Shown here one piece after another: positions 1-6,134 of a DNA stretch of 10,253 nt. Source of the DNA: Methylococcaceae bacterium UBA1147 (GTDB taxonomy: Bacteria; Pseudomonadota; Gammaproteobacteria; Methylococcales; UBA1147). Every line of letters starts with the position of its first letter. Positions within the stretch are counted from its first letter, which is position 1. A program made the translations under genes and the position numbers. The stretch lies in NCBI GenBank assembly GCA_002311315.1, contig DBZZ01000025.1, positions 30,518 to 40,770 of the forward strand. The letters run 5' to 3'. Below the pieces are notes generated by a model that saw only the letters and a list, made by a program, of their open reading frames with translations, had not been told where the DNA came from and searched no databases.

Positions 1-1113
1 AGTCAGTACCGTATCAATGTAGTCTGTGGTCTGCTTACCCGGCCGGACACCCGGAAGAAATGCGCCCGACTTTTTCAGATTGTCGGCCGTATCCTTTGCG
101 TTAAACACCATGGCCGTGTAGAAAAAACAGAAAAAGATAATTGCCGTCGCGTAAAACATCACGTAAACGGGCTGTCCCGGGGACAACATGGTGGTGATAT
201 CCAGAAGCCATCCAAAACCTTCGGTGTTGCCAAACCAACCGGCGATTGTTGCAGGGAACAGGATAATACTGGAAGCAAAAATCGGTGGAATAACACCCGC
301 CATGTTCAGCTTGAGCGGAAGAAAATTGGTTTGACCCGCATACATACGCCGGCCCTGCTGGCGTTTCGGATAGTTGATCGTCAGGCGACGTTGGCCGCGC
401 TCAACAAAAACCACAAACGCCGTCACCCCAATCGCAATGAAAAACAGGGTAACGATCGCCGCTCCGTTCATTTCTCCGGTTCGGGCAAGTTCCAGGGTTC
501 CGCCAATCGCTGCAGGTAGCCCGGCGACAATCCCCGCAAAAATGATCATGGAAATCCCGTTACCAATCCCTCTTTCGGTAACCTGCTCACCTAGCCACAT
601 CAGAAAAACGGTCCCGCAGACAAGCGTAATTGCCGTAATCGCGACAAAATGAGGACCGGGATTGATGACGACGGAAAGGCCACCAGCGGTCTGATTCTGC
701 AATGCCATACTGACACCAATGGCCTGGAATGTCGCCAGGACAACCGTTCCATAGCGCGTGTATTGGGTGATCTTTCTGCGCCCGGATTCCCCTTCCTTCT
801 TTAACTGCTCGAGGGTCGGGACAACAACCGTCATCAACTGCATGATGATCGAGGCCGAGATGTACGGCATGATTCCCAGGGCAAACAAGCTCAACCTTTT
901 CAGCGCCCCTCCGGAAAACATGTTGAACATGTCGAGTATTGAACCTTCCTGCTGCTCAAACATCAGTGCCAGCGCTTTGGGGTCGATGCCCGGCACTGGT
1001 ATATGAGCACCCACTCGGAAGACGAAAAGGGCACCCAGAAGAAAGAATACCCGGTTCCTCAACTCGGTCAGTTTACCAAGGCGGCCTGACATCATTGGAT
1101 TTGGTGTGTTCAC
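1..1113 (-). CDS. secY: Preprotein translocase subunit SecY (C-terminus cut by window edge)
   Basis: SecY is the inner-membrane channel of the Sec translocon; it works with SecE and SecG and receives substrates from SecA or from docked ribosomes. The frame stays open for 371 codons to the window edge, against about 440 in the family, so roughly the last 70 residues (TM9, TM10 and tail) lie outside. Visible landmarks are TM1 at about 20-39, the plug region with DMFNMFSGGAL near 61-71, the TM2 signature LGIMPYISASII near 79-90, the cytoplasmic GESGRRKITQYTRYG near 108-122, GIGNGISMIIFAGI near 182-195, the loop with VERGQRR and KRQQGRR near 237-256, and ADNLKKSGAF near 343-352. I chose the GTG at 1113: it directly follows the rplO stop and has AGAGG five nt upstream. 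In-frame ATGs at 1095 and 1092 have no ribosome site and would shorten the N-terminus. Transcription is shared with rplO. Confidence 0.97.
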   Translation of the reverse strand, partial: MNTPNPMMSGRLGKLTELRNRVFFLLGALFVFRVGAHIPVPGIDPKALALMFEQQEGSILDMFNMFSGGALKRLSLFALGIMPYISASIIMQLMTVVVPTLEQLKKEGESGRRKITQYTRYGTVVLATFQAIGVSMALQNQTAGGLSVVINPGPHFVAITAITLVCGTVFLMWLGEQVTERGIGNGISMIIFAGIVAGLPAAIGGTLELARTGEMNGAAIVTLFFIAIGVTAFVVFVERGQRRLTINYPKRQQGRRMYAGQTNFLPLKLNMAGVIPPIFASSIILFPATIAGWFGNTEGFGWLLDITTMLSPGQPVYVMFYATAIIFFCFFYTAMVFNAKDTADNLKKSGAFLPGVRPGKQTTDYIDTVLT

Positions 1114-1548
1114 TTAGGCCTCTATTTTTCCGCCCTGAGCCTCAATTGCTTTCCGCGCACCTTTGGTTACTCCTAAGCCGCGAATAGTAATGGCCTTCTC
1201 GATAACGCCGGAATCAATCACCTTGACTTTCTTGACAAGCCCTGAGATCAGATTCGCAGTTTTCAAGGCATCGAGGCTGATTTCTGCTGCCTCAACAAGA
1301 GCAAGCTCGCTGAGACGGATTTCTGCACTGTATTTTTTCTTCCTTGACGTAAAGCCGACCTTCGGCAACCTGCGCTGCAAAGGCATCTGTCCACCTTCAA
1401 AACCGACCTTGTGGAATCCGCCGGACCGTGATTTCTGACCTTTGTGTCCCCGACCGCAGGTTTTCCCGAGCGTGGACCCGATGCCTCGTCCTACGCGTTT
1501 TGCCTTTCTTTTACTTCCGCTGCTCGGAGCGATTGTGTTCAGGTGCAT
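1114..1548 (-). CDS. rplO: 50S ribosomal protein L15
   Basis: L15 is a late-assembling large-subunit protein that contacts 23S rRNA domains. The 144-residue product matches the usual bacterial length. It has the glycine- and arginine-rich extended N-terminal arm (VGRGIGS, GRGHKGQKSRSGG near 34-44), then FEGGQMPLQRRLPKVGF near 50-66, and ends with the globular domain motif VTKGARKAIEAQGGKIEA. The ATG start is 2 nt after the rpmD stop, and the ribosome site GAGGAAG (1555-1561) sits inside the last rpmD codons, so translation of the two is probably coupled. The TAA stop abuts the GTG start of secY with no spacer. Confidence 0.98.
   Translation of the reverse strand: MHLNTIAPSSGSKRKAKRVGRGIGSTLGKTCGRGHKGQKSRSGGFHKVGFEGGQMPLQRRLPKVGFTSRKKKYSAEIRLSELALVEAAEISLDALKTANLISGLVKKVKVIDSGVIEKAITIRGLGVTKGARKAIEAQGGKIEA
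1119..1123 (-). promoter_or_regulatory. Ribosome binding site that decides the secY GTG start
   Basis: AGAGG lies inside the final rplO codons, 5 nt before the GTG at 1113. No comparable G-rich stretch precedes the in-frame ATGs at 1095 and 1092, so it favours the GTG. Confidence 0.7.
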
Positions 1549-1550
1549 CT

Positions 1551-1736
1551 TTAGACTTCCTCAACTTTCAAAAGGTATGAGATCTTGTTAATCATTCCGC
1601 GGTTGCAGGGCGTATCGATGACTTCGACCGTCTGGTGCATGCGCTTGAGACCCAGACCTCTGAGACACTCTTTGTGCGAAGGCAGTCTTCCGATCTTGCT
1701 GCGAACCTGGGTTAGTTTCAGGAGTTTTTCCACCAT
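1551..1736 (-). CDS. rpmD: 50S ribosomal protein L30
   Basis: L30 is a small large-subunit protein present in many but not all bacteria. From the ATG at 1736 the product has 61 residues, close to the 59 of E. coli. The family motif is clear: KLTQVRSKIGRLPSHK, then LRGLGLKRMHQTVE and a C-terminal RGMINKISYLLKVEE. A GTG three codons upstream (1745) is also in frame and would add MDK while overlapping rpsE by 8 nt. I prefer the ATG because it gives the family-like N-terminus, begins 1 nt after the rpsE TAA, and has GGTGG five nt upstream. The choice of start is uncertain; the gene itself is not. Confidence 0.93.
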   Translation of the reverse strand: MVEKLLKLTQVRSKIGRLPSHKECLRGLGLKRMHQTVEVIDTPCNRGMINKISYLLKVEEV

Positions 1737-1737
1737 C

Positions 1738-2250
1738 TTATCCACCGATTATTTCTTCAACCGTTTTTCCGCGTTTTGCGGCAACTCGCTTCGCATCAGT
1801 CATCCCAACCAGGCCATTGATGGTCGCCCGAACTACGTTAATCGGATTGGTCGTCCCGATGCACTTAGCCAGTACATTGTGAATGCCTACAACTTCAAAA
1901 ACCGCTCGCATCGGGCCGCCCGCAATGATACCAGTACCGTCCGACGCTGGCTGCATATAAACCTTGGCGGCACCCGTAGAGGCCATGACCGGATAATTCA
2001 GTGTGTCCCCGTTGAGGCTGACCGAACGCAGGTTTCTTCGCGCCTGTTCCATCGATTTCTGAATGGCAACGGGCACTTCCCGGGCTTTGCTAAGCCCATA
2101 ACCCACTTTTCCCTGACCGTCACCAACCACCGTCAGTGCAGTGAAGCCGAATTGCCGACCGCCCTTGACAACCTTGGCAACCCGACGTACCGAAACCAGT
2201 TTTTCTTGAAGTCCACTGTCACCAGCGGTTTGAGCCGAACGGTTAGCCAT
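1738..2250 (-). CDS. rpsE: 30S ribosomal protein S5
   Basis: S5 sits at the mRNA entry side of the small subunit, acts in decoding fidelity, and is the classic site of spectinomycin resistance mutations. The 170-residue product is close to E. coli (167). The N-terminal double-stranded RNA-binding fold includes RRVAKVVKGGRQFGFTAL near 22-39, where the VKGGR loop is wild type, followed by VVGDGQGKVGYG. The C-terminal part has MQPASDGTGIIAGGPMRAV and GTTNPINVVRATINGL, and ends in AAKRGKTVEEIIGG. The ATG start has GGTGA 6 nt upstream, just after the rplR stop. The gene lies 11 nt after rplR and is followed almost directly by rpmD. Confidence 0.98.
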   Translation of the reverse strand: MANRSAQTAGDSGLQEKLVSVRRVAKVVKGGRQFGFTALTVVGDGQGKVGYGLSKAREVPVAIQKSMEQARRNLRSVSLNGDTLNYPVMASTGAAKVYMQPASDGTGIIAGGPMRAVFEVVGIHNVLAKCIGTTNPINVVRATINGLVGMTDAKRVAAKRGKTVEEIIGG

Positions 2251-2261
2251 GCAAATTCACC

Positions 2262-2618
2262 CTAAAATTTCAATCCGCCGTCTCTGGCGGCATCGGCGAG
2301 TGCTTTGACCCGACCATGATATTTATAACCGCCCCGATCAAAGGCGACTTCCTGAACCCCAGCTTCGACCGCTCTTTCGGCGATGGCCTTGCCTACGGCC
2401 GTAGCCGCATTCACATTCCCACCGTAGCCGATGGATTCGCGAATCGACGGCTCCGCACTGGAAGCGCTGACCAGGGTTTTAGACCCATCCTCACTATTGA
2501 TCTGAGCATAAATGTGCCGCGGAGTACGGTGCACAGTCAGTCTTTTCGCTTCCTGCCTCCGGATCCTGGCTCTCGTTTTTGCCGCCCGCCTGAGGCGCGA
2601 TGTTTTATAACCCTTCAT
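2262..2618 (-). CDS. rplR: 50S ribosomal protein L18
   Basis: L18 binds 5S rRNA together with L5 and L25 in the central protuberance. The 118-residue product has a basic N-terminal arm (arginine-rich, residues 8-25), the core motif LTVHRTPRHIYAQI near 27-40, then AAAVGKAIAERA, and the C-terminal FDRGGYKYHGRVKALADAARDGGL, all typical of the family (117 residues in E. coli). It starts 7 nt after the rplF stop. The ribosome site is weak: the TAGGG formed by the rplF stop codon is the only G-rich stretch, which suggests coupling to rplF translation. Its own stop is TAG, within TAGGGTGA, which serves rpsE. Confidence 0.98.
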   Translation of the reverse strand: MKGYKTSRLRRAAKTRARIRRQEAKRLTVHRTPRHIYAQINSEDGSKTLVSASSAEPSIRESIGYGGNVNAATAVGKAIAERAVEAGVQEVAFDRGGYKYHGRVKALADAARDGGLKF

Positions 2619-2625
2619 TTAAACC

Positions 2626-3153
2626 CTATTTTTTCTTAGCTTCTTTACGGACAACTCTTTCGTCGGTATATCGAACGCCCTTGCCCTTGTATGGCTCGGG
2701 CGGGCGGTAGGCTCGTATGTCCGAGGCAACCTGACCGACAACCTGCTTGCTGATTCCCTTAACCACGACTTCCGTCTGGCTCGGCGTCTCAATAGTGATC
2801 CCTTCCGGTATCCGGTACTCGACAGGATGCGAGAATCCAAGGGTCAGGTTGAGCACCTTTCCTTTCGCCTGCGCGCGATAGCCGACACCGACCAAGGTGA
2901 GGTTCTTCTGAAACCCTTCGGTAACGCCCTTTACCATGTTATTAACCAGCGAACGAGTGGTCCCGGCAATAGCTTGCTTGGATTTGTCTTTCGTTGACAC
3001 CCTAATCTCGCTGTTGTCGATCTGTAACGCAACCTCGGAATGGAGTGTCATGGTTAGTTCACCTTTGCCACCCTTGACGCGGATGGTCTCACCATCGAGA
3101 CTCACGTTAACGCCGGATGGAATCGGAATGGGGATCTTTGCAATTCTAGACAT
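2626..3153 (-). CDS. rplF: 50S ribosomal protein L6
   Basis: L6 lies near the factor-binding site of the large subunit, close to the sarcin-ricin loop, and is built of two duplicated domains. The 175-residue product matches E. coli (177). It begins MSRIAKIPIPIPSGV; the first domain runs to about residue 82. The second carries LVGVGYRAQAKGKVLNLTLGFSHPV near 86-110 and the family signature YRPPEPYKGKGVRY near the C-terminus, ending in EAKKK. The ribosome site is weak (AAAGGCGGG, some 7-11 nt before the ATG). It begins 17 nt after rpsH. The stop is TAG. Confidence 0.98.
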   Translation of the reverse strand: MSRIAKIPIPIPSGVNVSLDGETIRVKGGKGELTMTLHSEVALQIDNSEIRVSTKDKSKQAIAGTTRSLVNNMVKGVTEGFQKNLTLVGVGYRAQAKGKVLNLTLGFSHPVEYRIPEGITIETPSQTEVVVKGISKQVVGQVASDIRAYRPPEPYKGKGVRYTDERVVRKEAKKK

Positions 3154-3170
3154 TTACAAACCCGCCTTTA

Positions 3171-3566
3171 TCAGGAAACGGTACACAGGACTTCGCCGCC
3201 AATACCGGCTGTCCTGGCGTTCTTACCAGTCATTACGCCCTTTGACGTCGACACGATGGCAATACCGAGTCCACCCATGACCTTGGGAAGTTCATCCTTG
3301 GATCCATAGAGCCTGAGACCCGGGCGACTGACCCTCTTGATCTTATCGATGACCGGTTTGCCTTGATAGTATTTCAGTCTGACCGTCAGGTTTTCCTTTG
3401 GGCCTTCGGACTGTGCAGCGAAATCTTCGATAAAGCCCTCTTCCTTCAAAACTGCAGCAATTGCTTTTTTCAGTTTCGAAGAGGGCATGGAGACTTCTAT
3501 CTTACCTGCCCCCTGGCCATTCCTAATGCGGGTCAACATGTCCGAGACCGGATCCGTCATGCTCAT
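3171..3566 (-). CDS. rpsH: 30S ribosomal protein S8
   Basis: S8 is a primary 16S rRNA-binding protein (helix 21) needed for assembly of the small-subunit platform. In E. coli it also represses the spc operon by binding mRNA around the start of rplE. The 131-residue product begins MSMTDPVSDMLTRIRNGQ, has SSKLKKAIAAVLKEEGFI near 29-46, the motif RVSRPGLRLY, and the C-terminal signature GLGIAIVSTSKGVMTGKNAR. The ATG at 3566 has GGAG 7 nt upstream (3574-3577); a second ATG two codons in is possible, but the first matches family starts. The 46 nt before it, after rpsN, hold no visible promoter or terminator. Confidence 0.98.
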   Translation of the reverse strand: MSMTDPVSDMLTRIRNGQGAGKIEVSMPSSKLKKAIAAVLKEEGFIEDFAAQSEGPKENLTVRLKYYQGKPVIDKIKRVSRPGLRLYGSKDELPKVMGGLGIAIVSTSKGVMTGKNARTAGIGGEVLCTVS

Positions 3567-3612
3567 TTTTTAACTCCGGTTATTCTTGAAAATTAATACT
3601 CATAAGAGAAGC

Positions 3613-3918
3613 CTACCAACTGGCTTTCGTAATACCCGGCACGTACCCGAGCATCGCGGCTTCCCGCAACTTGTTCCGTCCCAGGCCAAACTTGCGATAA
3701 AAGCCGTGCGGCCTGCCGGTAAAAGCGCAACGATTACGAAGCCTGGTGGCGTTCGAATCACGCGGAAGCTTTTGCAGTTGAAACTGGGCTACCGACTTCT
3801 CTTCGAACGATGCGTTTGCATCCTTCAGAATTTTCCTGAGACCTGCGCGTTTTTCAGCATGTTTCAGAACCGCCTTTTCGCGCTTTCTTTCTCGCGCGAT
3901 CATCGATTTTTTTGCCAT
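3613..3918 (-). CDS. rpsN: 30S ribosomal protein S14, zinc-free long form
   Basis: S14 is a small-subunit head protein that contacts 16S rRNA near the A site. The product is the 101-residue long form. It has a basic N-terminus (MAKKSMIARERKREK), the motif LPRDSNATRLRNRC near 51-64, and ends TGRPHGFYRKFGLGRNKLRE followed by GITKASW. Only one cysteine is present (C64), so the CxxC pair that binds zinc in short S14 proteins is missing; this is the C-minus type found in most proteobacteria. The start is 15 nt after the rplE stop, with AAGGG about 8 nt upstream. Confidence 0.98.
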   Translation of the reverse strand: MAKKSMIARERKREKAVLKHAEKRAGLRKILKDANASFEEKSVAQFQLQKLPRDSNATRLRNRCAFTGRPHGFYRKFGLGRNKLREAAMLGYVPGITKASW

Positions 3919-3933
3919 CGTTATTGCCCTTTT

Positions 3934-4473
3934 TTATGATTTGAAGGGGAACTTGAAAAGCGCGAGCAGGGCCCTTGCTTCATCGTCGGTCTTGGCCGAT
4001 GTAGTGATCGTGATGTCCATGCCTCGAAGTGTGTCGATCTTGTCGTAATCGATCTCCGGAAAAATAATCTGTTCCTTCACGCCCATCGAATAGTTCCCAC
4101 GTCCGTCGAAGGATTTTGGATTCAAACCGCGAAAATCACGGATACGGGGAATCGAAACGTTGATCAGCCGGTCGAGAAATTCGTACATCTTCTGCCGCCT
4201 CAGCGTGACCTTGCACCCGATCGGCACTTCATCGCGAATCTTGAACGCTGCAATCGATTTCCGAGCAAGGGTAACCACCGGCTTCTGCCCCGCGATCTTG
4301 GCCATGTCGCCCAGCGCGAACTGAAGAACCTTTTTGTCCGCTACTGCTTCACCCAAGCCCATATTCAGGGTTACCTTGGTAATCCTGGGGGTTTCCATGA
4401 TCGACGAGTAATTAAATTTCTCGACCAGTACCGGAACCATTTTTTCTTTATATAAAGACGCTAACCTTGTCAT
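3934..4473 (-). CDS. rplE: 50S ribosomal protein L5
   Basis: L5 binds 5S rRNA and forms the inter-subunit bridge of the central protuberance that contacts S13. The 179-residue product has the E. coli length and motifs: FNYSSIMETPRITKVTLNMG near 20-39, GQKPVVTLARKSIAAFKIR near 62-80, PIGCKVTLRR, and the signature RDFRGLNPKSFDGRGNYSMG followed by EQIIFPEIDYDKI; it ends LLALFKFPFKS. The ATG is 21 nt after rplX, with a modest GGA/GAG-rich ribosome site 4-9 nt upstream. In E. coli the repressor S8 binds mRNA at this start; here codons 6-10 contain a 14-bp perfect palindrome, described separately. Confidence 0.98.
   Translation of the reverse strand: MTRLASLYKEKMVPVLVEKFNYSSIMETPRITKVTLNMGLGEAVADKKVLQFALGDMAKIAGQKPVVTLARKSIAAFKIRDEVPIGCKVTLRRQKMYEFLDRLINVSIPRIRDFRGLNPKSFDGRGNYSMGVKEQIIFPEIDYDKIDTLRGMDITITTSAKTDDEARALLALFKFPFKS
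4445..4458 (-). promoter_or_regulatory. 14-bp palindrome in the first codons of rplE (possible S8 target, weak)
   Basis: The sequence TCTTTATATAAAGA is a perfect inverted repeat spanning codons 6-10 of rplE. As RNA it could form only a 5-bp, AU-rich stem with an ATAT loop. Its position matches the place where E. coli S8 binds and represses the spc operon, but I cannot recognise the S8 core motif, and an AT-rich palindrome of this size may be chance. Confidence 0.2.
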
Positions 4474-4494
4474 GACTCATCCAAATATCTGGCT

Positions 4495-4812
4495 TTAAAT
4501 ATCAACCACTTCGTTATTCGACTTGAAGTAACGGACCTTGCGACCATCCTCCAGAGTCCTAAAACCAATGCGGTCGGCTTTCTTGGTTTCCGGATTGAAC
4601 ATGCCGATATTCGACAGGTCGATCGGCATCTCTTTTTCCTCGATGCCACCGGGAACCCCCATGCTCGGATTGGGCTTCTGGTGTTTCTTTGCGAGATTCA
4701 AACCCTGTACGATCACCTTGTTGTCCGAAACGAATTTTTCGACGGTACCCTTCTTGCCTTTGTCCTTGCCGGTCAGGATTACGACATCGTCACCTTTTCT
4801 GATTCTGTTCAT
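4495..4812 (-). CDS. rplX: 50S ribosomal protein L24
   Basis: L24 is one of the two assembly-initiating proteins of the large subunit and sits near the tunnel exit. The 105-residue product (104 in E. coli) begins with a KOW motif, KGDDVVILTGKDKGKKGTV at about 6-24, followed by VIVQGLNLAKKHQKP and a conserved MPIDLSNIGMFNPETKKADRIGF. The ATG is 8 nt after the rplN stop. It has the strongest ribosome site in the window, AGGAGG, whose first two bases are the end of the rplN TAG stop codon. The stop is TAA. Confidence 0.98.
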   Translation of the reverse strand: MNRIRKGDDVVILTGKDKGKKGTVEKFVSDNKVIVQGLNLAKKHQKPNPSMGVPGGIEEKEMPIDLSNIGMFNPETKKADRIGFRTLEDGRKVRYFKSNNEVVDI

Positions 4813-4820
4813 AGATCCTC

Positions 4821-5189
4821 CTACAGTACTTCAGGTGCAAGCGAGATAATTTTCATGAATCGCTCGGTCCGCAGTTCCCTGGTGACAGGCCCGAAGATAC
4901 GGGTACCCAGCGGCTGCAACTGGGCGTTCAGAATTACGGCAGCATTACCGTCGAAGCGCAGTAGAGAGCCATCAGGACGCCGTACACCCTTGCGCGTCCG
5001 AACGACCACCGCGTCGTAGACCTCGCCCTTCTTTACCCTGCCGCGGGGGATGGCATCCTTGATGCTGACCTTGATGATATCGCCAATCCCAGCGTATCGC
5101 CGATGAGAGCCGCCAAGCACCTTGATACACATCACCCTCTTTGCGCCGCTGTTATCAGCCACGTCCAGGCTAGTTTGCATCTGTATCAT
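4821..5189 (-). CDS. rplN: 50S ribosomal protein L14
   Basis: L14 binds 23S rRNA and forms inter-subunit bridges with 16S rRNA; in other bacteria it is the docking site of the silencing factor RsfS. The 122-residue product is nearly colinear with E. coli: MIQMQTSLDVADNSGAKR, then VMCIKVLGGSHRRYAGIGD, IPRGRVKKGEV, the conserved VRTRKGVRRPDGS and RFDGNAAVIL, and the ending IFGPVTRELRTERF and SLAPEVL. In E. coli this is the first gene of the spc operon with its own promoter. Here it follows rpsQ by only 48 nt. The ribosome site is weak (GGGAAA, about 6 nt from the ATG). Confidence 0.98.
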   Translation of the reverse strand: MIQMQTSLDVADNSGAKRVMCIKVLGGSHRRYAGIGDIIKVSIKDAIPRGRVKKGEVYDAVVVRTRKGVRRPDGSLLRFDGNAAVILNAQLQPLGTRIFGPVTRELRTERFMKIISLAPEVL

Positions 5190-5237
5190 TGCTGTTTCCC
5201 AATCACTTTCTTGAAATTTAATTGAACGACGACAAGC
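5190..5237 (-). other. rpsQ-rplN spacer (S10/spc boundary)
   Basis: This 48-nt spacer is the longest in the window. It stands where E. coli ends the S10 operon and starts the spc operon, with a spacer I recall as well over 100 nt. I looked for a stem followed by a T run and for a paired -35/-10 and saw neither. A TAAATT lies near its middle but has no -35-like hexamer 16-18 nt upstream. The two clusters are therefore probably co-transcribed, although a promoter inside rpsQ cannot be excluded. Confidence 0.5.
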
Positions 5238-5504
5238 CTATCGGTTACTCGGCGCCAGCACTTCTACCAGCCTCCAGGTTTTCCGCTTCGACAGCGGACG
5301 GGAGGGAGTCACGGAAACCATATCGCCCTCTCGGCAAACATTGCTTTCGTCGTGTGCAATGAGACGGGTGGAACGGCGGATGTACTTCCCATAAACGCTG
5401 TGGCGTACAAGGCGTTCAACGAGAACCACGATCGATTTGTCCATTTTTACACTCACTACGCGGCCCTTGACCAGCCGAATTCGTTTATCCGCTGTGTCAC
5501 TCAT
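5238..5504 (-). CDS. rpsQ: 30S ribosomal protein S17
   Basis: S17 is a primary 16S rRNA-binding protein with an OB fold, important for early 30S assembly. The 88-residue product (84 in E. coli) has the core LVKGRVVSVKMDKSIVVLVE near 11-30, RHSVYGKYIRRSTRLIAHDE near 34-53, then REGDMVSVTPSRPLSKRKTW. The start overlaps the rpmC stop as ATGA, and GGAGG (5512-5516) lies 7 nt upstream inside rpmC, so both coupling and independent initiation are possible. The N-terminus is a few residues longer than in E. coli. The stop is TAG. Confidence 0.98.
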   Translation of the reverse strand: MSDTADKRIRLVKGRVVSVKMDKSIVVLVERLVRHSVYGKYIRRSTRLIAHDESNVCREGDMVSVTPSRPLSKRKTWRLVEVLAPSNR

Positions 5505-5698
5505 TCTCCGGCCTCCGTCATTTCGTGCAGTATTGTTTTAACCCGTGCGATATCCCGACGCACGGACTTGACTCGATCATTCTTCGAGAGCTGTCCGCTC
5601 CCCTTCTGCATTCTCAGGTTGAATTGCTCTCTGTACAGGTCTCCCAACAGTGAATCCAACTCGTCTCTGCTTTTCTCTCTGATTTCGTTTGCCTTCAT
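5501..5698 (-). CDS. rpmC: 50S ribosomal protein L29
   Basis: L29 lies beside L23 at the tunnel exit and helps form the docking surface for trigger factor and the signal recognition particle. The 65-residue product (63 in E. coli) is a helical hairpin: MKANEIREKSRDELDSLLGDLYREQFNLRMQ with the family QFNLRMQ motif near 25-31, then a second helix beginning DRVKSVRRDIARVKTIL. Its ATG shares one base with the rplP stop (TAATG), and there is no clear ribosome site, so translation probably depends on ribosomes ending rplP. The TGA stop overlaps the rpsQ start by 4 nt. Confidence 0.97.
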   Translation of the reverse strand: MKANEIREKSRDELDSLLGDLYREQFNLRMQKGSGQLSKNDRVKSVRRDIARVKTILHEMTEAGE

Positions 5699-6111
5699 TA
5701 CAACACCGTTCGAGTGGCAAATTGCGTTTTAACTGGAAGCTTTGCGGAGGCCAGGCGAAATGCCTCTCTGGCAATCTCTTCGGGAACGCCCTGAATTTCA
5801 TACAGCATTGATCCGGGTTTGATCTGGGCGACCCAGTATTCGACGCTCCCCTTGCCCTTGCCCATCCGCACTTCAAGCGGTTTTTTCGTGATGGGTTTAT
5901 CGGGGAATACGCGAATCCACAATTTCCCGGTTCTCTTTACATGACGGGTAATCGCCCTTCTGGCGGATTCAATCTGTCTCGCGGTAATACGACCTCTGGC
6001 TACAGATTTGAGTCCATATTCACCGAAGGAAACGCTCGAGCCCCGGGTGGCAAGTCCATTGTTCTTGCCCTTATGCTGTTTCCGAAACTTTGTTCTCTTG
6101 GGTTGAAGCAT
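5698..6111 (-). CDS. rplP: 50S ribosomal protein L16
   Basis: L16 stabilises the A-site tRNA region of the large subunit next to the 23S peptidyl transferase centre. The 137-residue product (136 in E. coli) begins MLQPKRTKFRKQHKGKNNGL, then has LTARQIE-like RITARQIESARRAITRHVKR near 41-60, WIRVFPDKPITKKP, and VRMGKGKGSVEYWVA near 81-95. R82 corresponds to E. coli R81, which the oxygenase RoxA (YcfD) hydroxylates; whether that enzyme occurs here cannot be seen. The ATG follows rpsC by 23 nt with GGAAG 7 nt upstream. The stop overlaps the rpmC start. Confidence 0.98.
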   Translation of the reverse strand: MLQPKRTKFRKQHKGKNNGLATRGSSVSFGEYGLKSVARGRITARQIESARRAITRHVKRTGKLWIRVFPDKPITKKPLEVRMGKGKGSVEYWVAQIKPGSMLYEIQGVPEEIAREAFRLASAKLPVKTQFATRTVL

Positions 6112-6134
6112 TGTAAGTCTTCCAGTTTATGATG

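Noticed and set aside
331..1006. Plus-strand frames opposite secY (331-652 and 758-1006)
   Set aside because: They are antisense to a clear SecY frame that runs unbroken for 371 codons; no motif was seen in them.
1..1113. secY as a truncated pseudogene
   Set aside because: The frame is intact to the window edge and stops only because the window ends; the sequence is conserved throughout.
1734..1745. GTG at 1745 as the start of rpmD
   Set aside because: It is possible, but the ATG at 1736 gives the family-like N-terminus and length and has the better placed GGTGG; recorded as an alternative in the rpmD entry.
1585..2265. Plus-strand open frame of 226 codons
   Set aside because: It is antisense to rpmD and rpsE, with no recognisable motif. 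The opposing genes explain the absence of stops.
2619..2840. Minus-strand 73-codon frame inside rplF in another phase
   Set aside because: It overlaps the conserved second domain of L6 and gives an arginine-rich product typical of an off-phase reading of a basic protein gene.
3580..3603. Seven-codon frame (MSINFQE) in the rpsN-rpsH spacer
   Set aside because: It has no ribosome site and nothing to separate it from chance in an AT-rich spacer.
3567..3612. Possible promoter in the AT-rich rpsN-rpsH spacer
   Set aside because: AT-rich words are present but no -35/-10 pair at 16-18 nt spacing was found.
5577..5876. Minus-strand 99-codon frame across the rplP-rpmC junction
   Set aside because: It is an off-phase reading of L16 and L29 coding sequence with no family resemblance.
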